A stretch of DNA of 18,437 bases from CBCXVS01 sp965178525 (GCA_965178525.1 CBCXVS010000145.1:1-18437), one strand, 5' to 3'. Counted from the first letter of the stretch, positions 7,365 through 15,252 are shown. The notes: generated from the sequence alone by a model not told the origin. Made by a program: numbers and translations.

Positions 7365-8499
7365 GTGCCAACACCCGCAATCTCTGCTGATTCCCATATG
7401 GATCTGACCTAATATGCCCCACGATGCGTTTACGAGCCGGGTCTCCCAGAAGTGGAAAGAGCGTGTGCCGCACATTGTGGAAACCGAGGAAGGCAAAATC
7501 TGGGCGAGCGAGGGCCAGAAGTTGTCCCGTTTCGGCTATTACGGCCCAGGTCCGACGGCGGGCAAACGCGGGGAGATTTTGATCCGGGAAGGCTTCGCAA
7601 GCGGCGAGAAAACCAGCCCGGCTGATCCGGTGCTGCGGCGGCAGGATCAGGAGCGTGACGGGGTGTCGGGCGAGGTGATTTACGGCATTTTAGGGTTATC
7701 GAAAGGGCTGACAGGGGGCAGTGGGCTCAGCGATCCCGAACTCGTCGCCGTGGTCTATCATGCCTACAATGATTTTATTGCGGATTTCAATGCACAGGAT
7801 CCGACACGCTTTTGTGGCTTGGGCTGTCTTCCGAATCACAATGTCGAAGCGGCGGTGCAGGAAGCCTCCTATTGTGTAGAACGGGGGTTGAAAGGGGCGG
7901 CGTTTGTGGCGTGGACGCCTGAGTATCCCGTCTGGCATGCCTACTGGGAGCCGCTCTGGTCAGCCGCGGAAGACATGGGTCTCATCATCACCCCACATGT
8001 CTTTGAAGGCGGCGCCACGATTGTGGATAAGATGGGAGGTGACGATATCCCAGGACCGAAGGGCGCCTGGCTGGTGGTGTCGCCGATGCAATTGGACGAG
8101 GTGCTGACGTCTATGGTATTTAGTGGCATTCCTGAGCGCCATCCGCGTCTCAAGATCGTCCTGGGAGAGAGCGGCATCGGCTGGTTGCCATACGTGTTGG
8201 AGCGGATGGATTATACGTATGAGGATCGGCTCACCAATTCCATCAAGCTCTCTCTGAAGCCGAGCGAATATTTCACGCGGCAGATCTATGCCACGTTCCA
8301 GAAGGATCCCATTGGGGTGCGGATGATGGCGGAGATGGCGCCGGATAATGTCATGTGGGCGAGTGATTATCCGCACCGCGATGGCACTTGGCCCCATTCC
8401 CAGGAGGCCATTGAGGAGCAGTTTGCCGGCATCGATGCGGCGACGCAACGCAAGATGCTGTGGGAAAATGTCTCCAAACTCTATGGCATGGGGGTCTAA
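7365..8499 (+). CDS. Amidohydrolase family 2 (COG2159-like) metal-dependent hydrolase, frameshifted near the N-terminus
   Basis: A TIM-barrel metallohydrolase of the amidohydrolase-2 superfamily, whose members hydrolyse or decarboxylate small ring or carboxylate compounds. The start is the GTG at 7365, behind AAGGAGA at 7352-7358. This frame reads MPTPAISADSHMDLT and stops at TAA 7410-7412. The body continues from the ATG at 7414 in another frame (361 residues). Removing one A at 7411-7412 joins them as SADSHMDLTYMPHDAF, about 377 residues, a normal family length. The 5' piece supplies the first-strand metal site (Asp9, His11). The body supplies His in ITPHVFEG, Glu in GESGIGW and the catalytic Asp in WASDYPH (positions 211, 268 and 334 when joined). 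Without the joined N-terminus the enzyme would lack a key metal ligand. The cause may be a sequencing error, a recent mutation or recoding. Substrate unknown. It may be read through into the downstream kinase cassette. Confidence 0.85.
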
Positions 8500-8544
8500 C
8501 CGAGCCGGAGTTCGGTAAGTGCGTGTGGCGTTGTGTGCAGGGCG

Positions 8545-8573
8545 CCGTACTCGCCGCAACGCGGCGAGTACGG
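8545..8573. repeat. Perfect 13-bp hairpin between the amidohydrolase and the histidine kinase
   Basis: The arms CCGTACTCGCCGC (8545-8557) and GCGGCGAGTACGG (8561-8573) are exact inverted copies with an AAC loop. A smaller ACCGA/TCGGT hairpin (8499-8516) sits on the amidohydrolase stop. There is no T run, so intrinsic termination is unlikely. The hairpin ends 9 nt before the AGGAG of the kinase gene, so it could act on mRNA stability or translation. Confidence 0.6.
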
Positions 8574-8592
8574 GGACATACAGGAGTGCAGT

Positions 8593-10236
8593 ATGAGCCG
8601 AGACGAGCAAGCCTGGCAGACGTCCACGGCGCATTCGTTTAGCCAGCTATCTGCTGCGATCTGGCAGTATCTGGCGCCACTGCTCGGCGCCGCAGCCACG
8701 CGAGAGATCATGCGGCTCAGCACCGATGCCATACAGGATACGTATCCCTTTCTCCGCCGGCTGGTGTGGCAACCGCAGGGATTGGACGAGGCTAGCGTGT
8801 CACAGGCGATGGCCCATGAAGCACCTGCCCATGTGCAGGCCGGATGCGAGCATTTCTTACAGGAAGTCAATTTTCTGGTACGGACCTGTGGGGGGCGAGC
8901 GTTGGCGCAGCAGCTCCAGACCGTTAGCGAGCCCTTGCGGCGCACGTTGGACCCGGCTGCCGGTTTTGTCAGTGTCGATGGCGACCAGACCTTGGCAACG
9001 CTTCCAGCTGACTCGCACGAGGCAGCCATGCCGGTGTTGCAGAGTATGGCCCAGCAAACGCTGCACTTGTACCGGCAGTTGCAACAACAGCACGCCGCGC
9101 TTGCACAAGCGCCGGCTGATGTGGCGGCGCACCCAAGCACGATACCCCCGTTGCCTGTCGATGCTCAGGCCACCGCACCGATCCCTGCCGAGACGGCACG
9201 TGAAGAGACGTTCTACCACGATCTCTTTGATCTGTCGCCCGATGCCGTGGTCGTGACCAGTACTGATGGAGACATCCTGCAGGCGAATTTTCAGTGTGCG
9301 GAAATTTTGGAATTTGATACCCCGGCGGAATTGATCGGCCGCAAGGCCGCCGAGTTTCTGGTCCATCCGGAGCAACGCGATACGTTTCTCGAACGTATCG
9401 CGTACCAACATCGCATTGAAGGACAACGCCGAGAACTCCGCACCCGCCGCGGGCGGACGATTGTCGTCGTCGTCTCCAGCCGTTTGATCGAGTATGAAGG
9501 CCGATCCTGCTTCTTGTCGGTCATCCGTGATGTCACCGAGCGTGCGCGTCTCCGGCAGGAAATGGAAGATTTTGCCTACTCGGCCAGCCACGATTTGCAG
9601 GCGCCGTTACGCACGTTTGAAGGCTATGCGCGCTGGCTCCTGGAAGATTATGGCGAGGTGTTGGACGATATGGGGCAGCAGCTCTGCGAAGAGATTATCG
9701 ACGATGCCTTACACATGAAGAAGCTGCTCGATGGCTTGCTGGAATACTCGCGCATTGGCCGCCTGCACACAGAAGCGGTGGCCGTGGCCGTGACGCAAGT
9801 GCTCGAACGCGTGCAGCACGATTTACAACTCGAAATCGCGGATACCGGGGCGAGCATCACCCTGCCGGAGACACTGCCCACGGTGTTTTATCCCGAGGTG
9901 CGCTTGGAGCAGATCTTCAGCAATTTGCTCAGTAATGCGCTGAAATTTACCGCTGAGTGTGTGCCGGAGATCACCATTGGCTACGAGGAATTGACGCGGC
10001 ATTATCGCTTTGACGTACAGGATAATGGCATTGGCATCGCTCCCGAACACTACGGTCGTATTTTTGAAATTTTCAAGCGCTTGCACACTCGTGAAGACTA
10101 TCCGGGCACAGGGGCGGGGTTGACGATTGTGAAGAAAATCGTAGAGTCGCACGGAGGACAGATTGGTGTGGAGTCAGTACCTGGCGAGGGCTCGACCTTC
10201 TGGTTTACCATTCCCAAAACGGAGGAGCCACAGTGA
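8593..10236 (+). CDS. PAS-domain sensor histidine kinase with unrecognised helical N-terminal domain
   Basis: A 547-residue two-component sensor kinase without obvious membrane spans, so probably cytoplasmic. Residues 1 to about 130 form a helix-rich domain (QYLAPLLGAAATREIMRLST onward) that I do not recognise. A Gln/Ala/Pro-rich linker follows. A PAS domain starts near residue 204 (LFDLSPDAVVVTSTDG) and ends at IRDVTERARL. The dimerisation domain has the phosphoacceptor His333 in SASHDLQAPLR. The ATPase domain shows the N box (FSNLLSNALKF), DNGIGI, the F box (FEIFKRLH) and the G2 box GTGAGLTIVKKI. The DLQAPLR and FKRLH variants are typical of kinases paired with Rcp1-type receivers. The start is the ATG at 8593 with AGGAG six bases upstream; an upstream in-frame GTG would run through the hairpin. 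Its stop overlaps the next gene by 4 bp (GTGA). Confidence 0.92.
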   Translation: MSRDEQAWQTSTAHSFSQLSAAIWQYLAPLLGAAATREIMRLSTDAIQDTYPFLRRLVWQPQGLDEASVSQAMAHEAPAHVQAGCEHFLQEVNFLVRTCGGRALAQQLQTVSEPLRRTLDPAAGFVSVDGDQTLATLPADSHEAAMPVLQSMAQQTLHLYRQLQQQHAALAQAPADVAAHPSTIPPLPVDAQATAPIPAETAREETFYHDLFDLSPDAVVVTSTDGDILQANFQCAEILEFDTPAELIGRKAAEFLVHPEQRDTFLERIAYQHRIEGQRRELRTRRGRTIVVVVSSRLIEYEGRSCFLSVIRDVTERARLRQEMEDFAYSASHDLQAPLRTFEGYARWLLEDYGEVLDDMGQQLCEEIIDDALHMKKLLDGLLEYSRIGRLHTEAVAVAVTQVLERVQHDLQLEIADTGASITLPETLPTVFYPEVRLEQIFSNLLSNALKFTAECVPEITIGYEELTRHYRFDVQDNGIGIAPEHYGRIFEIFKRLHTREDYPGTGAGLTIVKKIVESHGGQIGVESVPGEGSTFWFTIPKTEEPQ

Positions 10237-10673
10237 GCCAACTGACCGTGTTATTGATTGAGGACAACCCACGAGACGTCCGGCTGACGCAGCGGGCCTT
10301 TAAACAGGTGGACATGCAGCACGACCTGCGCGTGGTCCGCGATGGGGATGAGGCCCTGGCGTACCTCTGCCACGAAGGCGCCTATCGGGACCCCAGCAGT
10401 GCACCCCGGCCCGATGTGATCTTGCTCGACCTCAACTTGCCCCGCATGGGAGGCCATGAGGTCTTACGGCAGGTGAAGCAAGACTCGCGTTTTAAACGGT
10501 TGCCGATCATTGTCCTCACCACATCCGAACGTCCGGATGATATCCGCCAGGCCTATGAGCTTGGCGCCAACGCCTATCTCCTCAAGCCGGTGGCGTTCAC
10601 CCGTTTTATGGACGTTCTTGGGCAACTGGGCAAATTTTGGCTAGAGATAGTAGAGTTACCGCCTGAGGCCTAA
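10233..10673 (+). CDS. Rcp1-type single-domain response regulator
   Basis: A stand-alone receiver of 146 residues with no output domain. It has the acidic pair at Glu10/Asp11 (LLIEDNPRD), the phosphorylated Asp66 (ILLDLNLPRMGG), the TTSE switch and Lys118 (YLLKPV). The long loop between beta-3 and its flanking helix (CHEGAYRDPSSAPRPD) and the C-terminal GKFWLEIVELPP match the Rcp1 class, partners of phytochrome-like kinases. The GTG start overlaps the kinase stop, so the two are translationally coupled and this is almost certainly the direct phosphotransfer partner. Downstream signalling would act through protein contacts. Confidence 0.93.
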   Translation: MSQLTVLLIEDNPRDVRLTQRAFKQVDMQHDLRVVRDGDEALAYLCHEGAYRDPSSAPRPDVILLDLNLPRMGGHEVLRQVKQDSRFKRLPIIVLTTSERPDDIRQAYELGANAYLLKPVAFTRFMDVLGQLGKFWLEIVELPPEA

Positions 10674-10751
10674 CCGATTGCATGCAATGCGAGGTGGGCC
10701 GAGATGGCCTTTACCATACGGCGCCCACCAAAGCCGAGGAGGAAGGAACTG

Positions 10752-11237
10752 ATGGCTGTGCCAGCCTATCAACTTTTGGTGATTGATGATTCGAAACGTG
10801 ACATCTTGCTCCTCGAACGCATCCTGCGGCAGGCCGAGGATGCGGCGTTTACCGTCACCCATGTGGAATCGGCCTATGCCGGACTTGATGAACTCAACGC
10901 CAATGCCTACGATCTCGTGTTGTTGGATTATTATCTGCCCGATATGGATGGGATTGCGTTTCTGGAGGAAAAGCAGCAACGTGGCTTGTCAACGCCGGTC
11001 ATTATGTTGACGGCGTTTGGGCAGGAGCGCTTGCCGGTTGCCGCACTACAGGCCGGAGCGCTGGACTATTTCCGCAAAGATGAAGTGAACTCGAGCCTGC
11101 TCGGCAAAGCGATTCGCCAAGCCATTGAGAAATCGCGTCTGCAAGCAGAGGCGTTAGCCGACGCGGCGCGCTTGCGCGAGTTAGAAGATACGATCGCCCG
11201 TCTGCAACAGCAACTCAAGGAGCAGCAGGGGTCTTAA
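10752..11237 (+). CDS. Second CheY-like response regulator with C-terminal coiled coil
   Basis: A 161-residue receiver starting MAVPAYQLLVIDDSKRD. Visible are Asp12/Asp13, the phosphoacceptor Asp59 (LLDYYLPDMDG), the Thr-Ala switch (MLTAFGQE) and Lys109 (DYFRKDE). After the receiver a charged helix rich in Glu, Leu and Gln (LRELEDTIARLQQQLKEQQ) probably forms a coiled coil for dimerisation or docking. I chose the ATG at 10752 behind GGAAGGA. An in-frame ATG at 10704 behind GAGGTGG would add 16 basic residues and cannot be excluded. It lies 78 bp after the Rcp1-type gene on the same strand and is likely co-transcribed. Whether the same kinase phosphorylates it is unknown. Confidence 0.9.
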   Translation: MAVPAYQLLVIDDSKRDILLLERILRQAEDAAFTVTHVESAYAGLDELNANAYDLVLLDYYLPDMDGIAFLEEKQQRGLSTPVIMLTAFGQERLPVAALQAGALDYFRKDEVNSSLLGKAIRQAIEKSRLQAEALADAARLRELEDTIARLQQQLKEQQGS

Positions 11238-11238
11238 A

Positions 11239-11266
11239 AGCTGTCAGCTCTCAGCTGTCAGCTCTC
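11239..11266. repeat. Tandem 14-bp direct repeat AGCTGTCAGCTCTC, two copies
   Basis: Two exact 14-bp copies follow the second receiver's stop directly. An inverted copy (AGAGCTGACAGCTT, 11346-11359) lies at the other side of the intergenic gap, inside the last codons of the convergent gene. The result is a 14-bp inverted pair bracketing the gap, with a further partly similar AGCTGACGGCTG at 11302-11313. Confidence 0.7.
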
Positions 11267-11273
11267 AGCTTTG

Positions 11274-11296
11274 AAAAACGGGGCATAACATGCCCC
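11274..11296 (-). terminator. Intrinsic terminator of the DUF255 protein gene
   Basis: Read on the minus strand, the stem GGGGCAT (11296-11290), loop GTT and ATGCCCC (11286-11280) are followed by G-TTTTT (11279-11274). It lies 47 bp past the stop at 11343. On the plus strand the stem is followed by CAAAAAG, so it should not act as a Rho-independent terminator for the receiver gene. Confidence 0.6.
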
Positions 11297-11342
11297 CAAA
11301 AAGCTGACGGCTGCCAGCGCCCTTGCTTCCCTGCAAGGACGC

Positions 11343-13418
11343 TTAAGAGCTGACAGCTTCTTTCAACGCGACAGGATCAGTGATCGGAAGGGAACAGGTA
11401 AAATTGTGGCACACGTACACCGTGGCGTTGCCTCCGGCCTGAGTCTTCCCGGTCAACAGGTCGCGTAGCAAGGGCAAGGCGTCGATGGCGGCGTCGAGGT
11501 GTTGGGGATCGAGCTGTACGAGCGTCTTGTTGGGCAGGTATGTCGTACGAATGGCCCGCAGCAGTGCCTGTGTGTCCGCTGCGGCCGGGTCGCCGATCAA
11601 GACGATTTCTTGGGGTTGGCGTAGATAAAAATCAAGCGTGTTGAGCATCGCGCCACAACCGAATGGCTGCTGCTCCATCTGCTGTCTGAACAGGGTTAAG
11701 ACCCGCTCGGCGCGCTGGAGATAGTCCGCATGGCCCGTATAATAATACAAGCGCAACAGATTTTTCGTAGCGATCGCATTGCCCGATGGAATGGCTTGAT
11801 CGTAGACGGACTTCGTCCGGTTAATCAGCGCTTCGTGGCTCTTGCCCGTGAAGAAGAATCCCCCCTGCTCCTCATCCCAAAATTCGTCCAATAGGGTCGT
11901 GGTGAGCGTATGGGCTAAATCGAAATAGGCCCGCTCGAACGTCGCTTCGAACATATCGAGAAGAGCGGCGGCGAAAAACGCGTAATCGTCGAGGTAGCCA
12001 TTGAGCTTGGCCTGGCCGTCTTTGTAGCTACGGAGCAGACGGCCCTCGCGCCACATGTGCTGCTCGAGAAAGGCGATGGTGGTGCGCACGGCATCCAGGG
12101 TGTCCGCATCGCCAAGTACCGTGTAGGCCTGGATCATGCCAGAGAGCATGAGCCCGTTCCAAGCGGTGAGAATTTTGTCATCGCGGAACGGTTTGACGCG
12201 CTGCTCGCGGATGGCGAACAATGTCGCTTTGGCGGCCTCGATGCTGGCCGTCACGGCATCGGGGTCCCGGGTGAACATGGTCGCGAGTTGCGGCAGCGTC
12301 ACGGTTAAATGCGGGATATTCTTGCCGTGCTCCCAGTTGCCGGTGTCCGTGATGTCATAATAGCGGCAAAACAACCGTGATTCGGCGCCGAGCAAGGCGT
12401 CCACTTCGGCTTTTGTCCAGACAAAGAACTTGCCTTCTTCACCTTCACTATCGGCATCTTGTGTGGCGCAAAATCCGCCTGCAGGATGCCACATCTCCCG
12501 CTTGAGGTAGGCGAGGGTTTCACGCGCGACGCGGGCGTAGAGCGGCTCCTGGGTGATCTGATACAGGTGCAGGTACAGCGGCAGGAGCTGGGCGTTGTCG
12601 TACAGCATTTTCTCGAAGTGTGGCACGAGCCAATGCGTGTCGGTCGAATAGCGGTGAAAGCCGCCGCCGAGTTGGTCGTAAATCCCTCCCTGGGCCATCT
12701 TTTCCAAGGCCAGCTTGACCATATTGAGAAAATTTTCGTTGCCACTGGCGTGCCAAAACCGCAACAGGTATTCCACATTGGTTGGGTTGGGAAATTTCGG
12801 TTGGGTGCCAAAACCCCCGTGCACCATATCAAAATTATTCGCCATGCTGCGCGCGCTATTTTCCAACAGAGTCGGCCTCAGGGCGCCGGGCTGCGCTTCG
12901 AACGTGGAGAGCTTTTGGAGGCCGTCCCGAATCTGTTCGACACTGTTGGTGACGTCATTAGGGCGTTCGTGGTAGGCCGAGGCGATCGATTGCAACACGC
13001 GGGGAAACCCTGGGCGGCCATAGCGATCGTCCGGGGGAAAATACGTCCCGCCATAGAATGCCTCTTGATCCGGGGTGAGAAAGGCCGTAAGCGGCCAGCC
13101 GCCCTGCCCGGTGAGCATCTGGACCACACTTTGGTAGATGTGATCGAGATCGGGGCGTTCTTCGCGGTCGACTTTGATGCTGACGAAGTGGTTGTTCATG
13201 AGCGCCGCGATTTGGGAATTTTCGAAGGACTCGTGCTCCATGACATGGCACCAGTGACAGGCGGAGTATCCGATTGACAGCAGAATCGGTTTGTTTTCCG
13301 CCCGTGCCTTGTCGAGCGCTTCCGGTCCCCACGGATACCAGTCCACCGGATTGTGCGCATGCTGCAGTAAATAGGGACTAGTTTCGTGGATCAACCGATT
13401 CGTGTGTTCTGTGGTCAT
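11343..13418 (-). CDS. DUF255 thioredoxin-domain protein (YyaL/SPATA20 family)
   Basis: A 691-residue soluble protein of the YyaL family, also annotated as spermatogenesis-associated protein 20-like. The N-terminus NRLIHETSPYLLQHAHNPVDW is the family hallmark. It is followed by a thioredoxin-like domain with the CxxC pair Cys54/Cys57 (SACHWCHVME) and GQGGWPL. The C-terminal part (about residues 180-600) is helical with repeated signatures such as GGFHRYSTD, VPHFEKMLYDNAQ and DDKILTAWNGL, resembling an (alpha/alpha)6 barrel of sugar-epimerase/glycosidase type. Length fits the family. The biochemical role is not established; a redox or carbohydrate-related function is inferred from the folds. 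The ATG at 13418 has AAGGA seven bases upstream. It is monocistronic, divergent from nadB and convergent with the receiver gene. Confidence 0.95.
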   Translation of the reverse strand: MTTEHTNRLIHETSPYLLQHAHNPVDWYPWGPEALDKARAENKPILLSIGYSACHWCHVMEHESFENSQIAALMNNHFVSIKVDREERPDLDHIYQSVVQMLTGQGGWPLTAFLTPDQEAFYGGTYFPPDDRYGRPGFPRVLQSIASAYHERPNDVTNSVEQIRDGLQKLSTFEAQPGALRPTLLENSARSMANNFDMVHGGFGTQPKFPNPTNVEYLLRFWHASGNENFLNMVKLALEKMAQGGIYDQLGGGFHRYSTDTHWLVPHFEKMLYDNAQLLPLYLHLYQITQEPLYARVARETLAYLKREMWHPAGGFCATQDADSEGEEGKFFVWTKAEVDALLGAESRLFCRYYDITDTGNWEHGKNIPHLTVTLPQLATMFTRDPDAVTASIEAAKATLFAIREQRVKPFRDDKILTAWNGLMLSGMIQAYTVLGDADTLDAVRTTIAFLEQHMWREGRLLRSYKDGQAKLNGYLDDYAFFAAALLDMFEATFERAYFDLAHTLTTTLLDEFWDEEQGGFFFTGKSHEALINRTKSVYDQAIPSGNAIATKNLLRLYYYTGHADYLQRAERVLTLFRQQMEQQPFGCGAMLNTLDFYLRQPQEIVLIGDPAAADTQALLRAIRTTYLPNKTLVQLDPQHLDAAIDALPLLRDLLTGKTQAGGNATVYVCHNFTCSLPITDPVALKEAVSS

Positions 13419-13484
13419 GGTGCATCCTTCTACTCATGGCTGGCTCATGGAAAAGGGCCGGCTGATGTGGCCACTACCCGCATC

Positions 13485-13513
13485 ATGATACCAGTCTCAC
13501 AGGGTATTTCCAA
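13485..13513 (-). promoter_or_regulatory. Promoter for the DUF255 gene (extended -10 type)
   Basis: On the minus strand, TTGGAA (13513-13508), a 17-bp spacer and TATCAT (13490-13485) occur. TGG directly precedes the -10 box, giving an extended -10 element. It lies 66 bp upstream of the ATG at 13418. Confidence 0.5.
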
Positions 13514-13559
13514 ATACGCGGTACCGTTCAAGAATGTGCCCATCCTGGCTTGGCATTTC

Positions 13560-13603
13560 TTATGCTACATCTGAGCATAATATTATGCTCAGATGTAGCA
13601 TAA
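13560..13603. promoter_or_regulatory. Perfect 44-bp palindrome made of two TTATGCT-N7-AGCATAA operators
   Basis: The arms 13560-13581 and 13582-13603 are exact 22-bp inverted copies. Each arm region contains a complete 21-bp dyad TTATGCT-N7-AGCATAA (13560-13580 and 13583-13603), so two regulator dimers could bind side by side, 23 bp apart. A third, slightly degenerate copy lies at 13643-13663. The location between the divergent promoters of nadB and the DUF255 gene, together with the third copy at the nadB -10 region, points to a repressor of nadB. The regulator is not encoded in this window. Confidence 0.75.
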
Positions 13604-13642
13604 CAGTGCTGGCGGGCCCGTACCATCTTTTTTTGCGACTCT

Positions 13643-13663
13643 ATATACTCAGAATGAGCATAA
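13643..13663 (+). promoter_or_regulatory. Third operator copy overlapping the nadB -10 region
   Basis: The right half AGCATAA (13657-13663) is exact. The left half ATATACT (13643-13649) matches TTATGCT at five of seven positions, with the same 7-bp spacing. The left half coincides with TATACT (13644-13649), the best -10-like box, about 26 bp before the nadB ATG. The -35 region is weak. Binding here would block RNA polymerase, which is an inference from the overlap. Confidence 0.55.
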
Positions 13664-13674
13664 AGGGAAATGTC

Positions 13675-15252
13675 ATGCGTCTCGTCCAGGATCACCCGGC
13701 AGGGGTAGATGTGATCGTGATCGGTAGTGGGGTCGCCGGACTCAGTGTCGCCCTCCATCTCCACGACTATCGTGTGCTGGTACTGACCAAAACCCGACTG
13801 GGGGCTGGCAGCAGCATGTGGGCGCAGGGCGGGGTGGCCGCGGCTGTCGGGGCAAGCGATTCGCCCGCGCTGCACGCGCAGGATACCTTGGCAGTCAGTG
13901 GTGGCCTGGCCAATCCGGACGCCGTGACTGTGCTCACCCAGGAGGGCCCCGGCAGTGTGCAGCGGCTTGTTGAACTCGGCGCGCAATTTGATCGTGATCC
14001 GAGCGGTTTTGCTTTAGGGTGTGAGGCCGCGCACAGCCAGGCGCGCATTCTGCATGCTCAGGGCGACGCCACGGGTGCTGAACTCATGCGGACCCTGGTG
14101 CAGGCCGTCCGGGCAGCGCCGTGGATTGAGGTCGTGGAGGAGGCGCAAGCCGACAGCCTCGTCGTCGACGGCCATCGGATGGTTGGCGTCCGAACTCGAC
14201 ACGCTACCGGCGCGCCGCAGACTTACGCCGCACGCGCCATCGTTCTGGCGACAGGTGGGATTGGGCAACTCTACCGCTACACCACCAACCCGCCCGAGGC
14301 GACCGCGGATGGCTTGGCGCTTGCCGCCCGCGCCGGTGCGCGTCTGGCCGATGTCGAATTCGTACAGTTTCACCCCACGGCCCTGGCCACGGAGCGTGAT
14401 CCCCTACCGCTTCTGACCGAAGCGCTGCGAGGGGCCGGCACCATTCTGGTGAATCGCGTCGGGGAGCGTTTTATGCTGGCCCAGCATGCCGCGGCTGAAC
14501 TGGCGCCGCGCGACATCGTCTCACGCAGTGTTTGGCGCCAGTTGCAGGACGGACAGCGCGTTTTCCTCAATGGCCGTGCGTGCATCGGCGAACGTTTCCC
14601 TGAGCGCTTTCCCACCGTCTTTACCCACTGCCAAACCGCTGGTCTTGACCCGCGTGCTGACCTCCTCCCGGTCGTTCCTGCGGCGCATTATCATATGGGT
14701 GGCGTTGCCGTCGATTTACATGGGCGCACCTCGCGCCCCGGCTTGTGGGCCTGTGGCGAGGTCGCTGCCACCGGCGTACACGGCGCCAACCGGCTTGCCA
14801 GCAATTCCCTCCTCGAAGCGCTCGTCTTTGCCCGGCGGGTGGGCCAGGATGTGCGGCGATGCCTGCAAGCCGGCAGCGCGTCGATTCCGATGGCGTGTTT
14901 GAGCGCATCGCAGGAGAATCCTGAGGCGCTTTGTCGGGCTGAAGAGAGCGTCATCACCCAGCGTATCCGGGAGATCATGTGGGAGCACGTCGGGCTGGTC
15001 CGAACCGAGATGGGATTACTCGAGGCACTCGGGGAGCTCCGGGACATGGCGATGCAAGACGTGCCGCAGGTGGGTAACGTGTCGAACATGCTCACCGCCG
15101 CCCAGCTCATGACCCATGCCGCCCTTTCCCGGCGGGAGAGCCGAGGCGCCCATTTCCGTGCCGATTACCCTGACTCGGAACCAAACTGGGCTCGGCATTC
15201 CTCCTTGACTCTGGCCGACCTTGATATGATGCGGGAAAACGTCTTGCGTTAG
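13675..15252 (+). CDS. nadB: L-aspartate oxidase (FAD-dependent), de novo NAD synthesis
   Basis: NadB oxidises L-aspartate to iminoaspartate, which NadA condenses to quinolinate. This 525-residue protein fits the family length. It has the FAD-binding GSGVAGLSVALHL (from residue 17), SMWAQGGVAAAVG (48-59) and CEAAHSQARILH, where Glu117 and His120 correspond to the REGGHS active-site segment. It also has VQFHPTAL with His233, LAPRDIVSR, AAHYHMGGVAVD (from residue 336) and the C-terminal FAD signature TGVHGANRLASNSLLEALVF. Presence of HPTAL and HYHMGG alone would also allow a succinate dehydrogenase or fumarate reductase subunit, but the length, the CEAAHS segment and the missing partner subunits favour NadB. 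The ATG at 13675 follows AAAGGGA; an upstream ATG at 13654 lies inside the operator and lacks a site. nadA and nadC are not adjacent. Confidence 0.93.
   Translation: MRLVQDHPAGVDVIVIGSGVAGLSVALHLHDYRVLVLTKTRLGAGSSMWAQGGVAAAVGASDSPALHAQDTLAVSGGLANPDAVTVLTQEGPGSVQRLVELGAQFDRDPSGFALGCEAAHSQARILHAQGDATGAELMRTLVQAVRAAPWIEVVEEAQADSLVVDGHRMVGVRTRHATGAPQTYAARAIVLATGGIGQLYRYTTNPPEATADGLALAARAGARLADVEFVQFHPTALATERDPLPLLTEALRGAGTILVNRVGERFMLAQHAAAELAPRDIVSRSVWRQLQDGQRVFLNGRACIGERFPERFPTVFTHCQTAGLDPRADLLPVVPAAHYHMGGVAVDLHGRTSRPGLWACGEVAATGVHGANRLASNSLLEALVFARRVGQDVRRCLQAGSASIPMACLSASQENPEALCRAEESVITQRIREIMWEHVGLVRTEMGLLEALGELRDMAMQDVPQVGNVSNMLTAAQLMTHAALSRRESRGAHFRADYPDSEPNWARHSSLTLADLDMMRENVLR

Noticed and set aside
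8533..8592. Upstream GTG start for the histidine kinase
   Set aside because: It would translate the 13-bp hairpin into a 20-residue leader, while the ATG at 8593 has AGGAG at ideal spacing.
7960..8634. Minus-strand open frame of 224 codons over the amidohydrolase end
   Set aside because: It is antisense to conserved motifs of the amidohydrolase (GESGIGW, WASDYPH) and runs through the hairpin; the composition is not protein-like.
11238..11316. Possible CRISPR-like array from repeated AGCTGTCAGCTCTC
   Set aside because: The copies are directly adjacent without spacers, and the unit is only 14 bp; this is a simple tandem repeat.
12459..13277. Plus-strand open frame of 272 codons inside the DUF255 gene
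   Set aside because: It is fully antisense to a clearly identified conserved protein, and the translation shows no domain pattern.
13534..13674. N-terminal extension of NadB from 13534 or 13654
   Set aside because: It would place the operator palindrome and -10 region inside the coding sequence. The ATG at 13675 has a good ribosome binding site, and family similarity starts directly after it.
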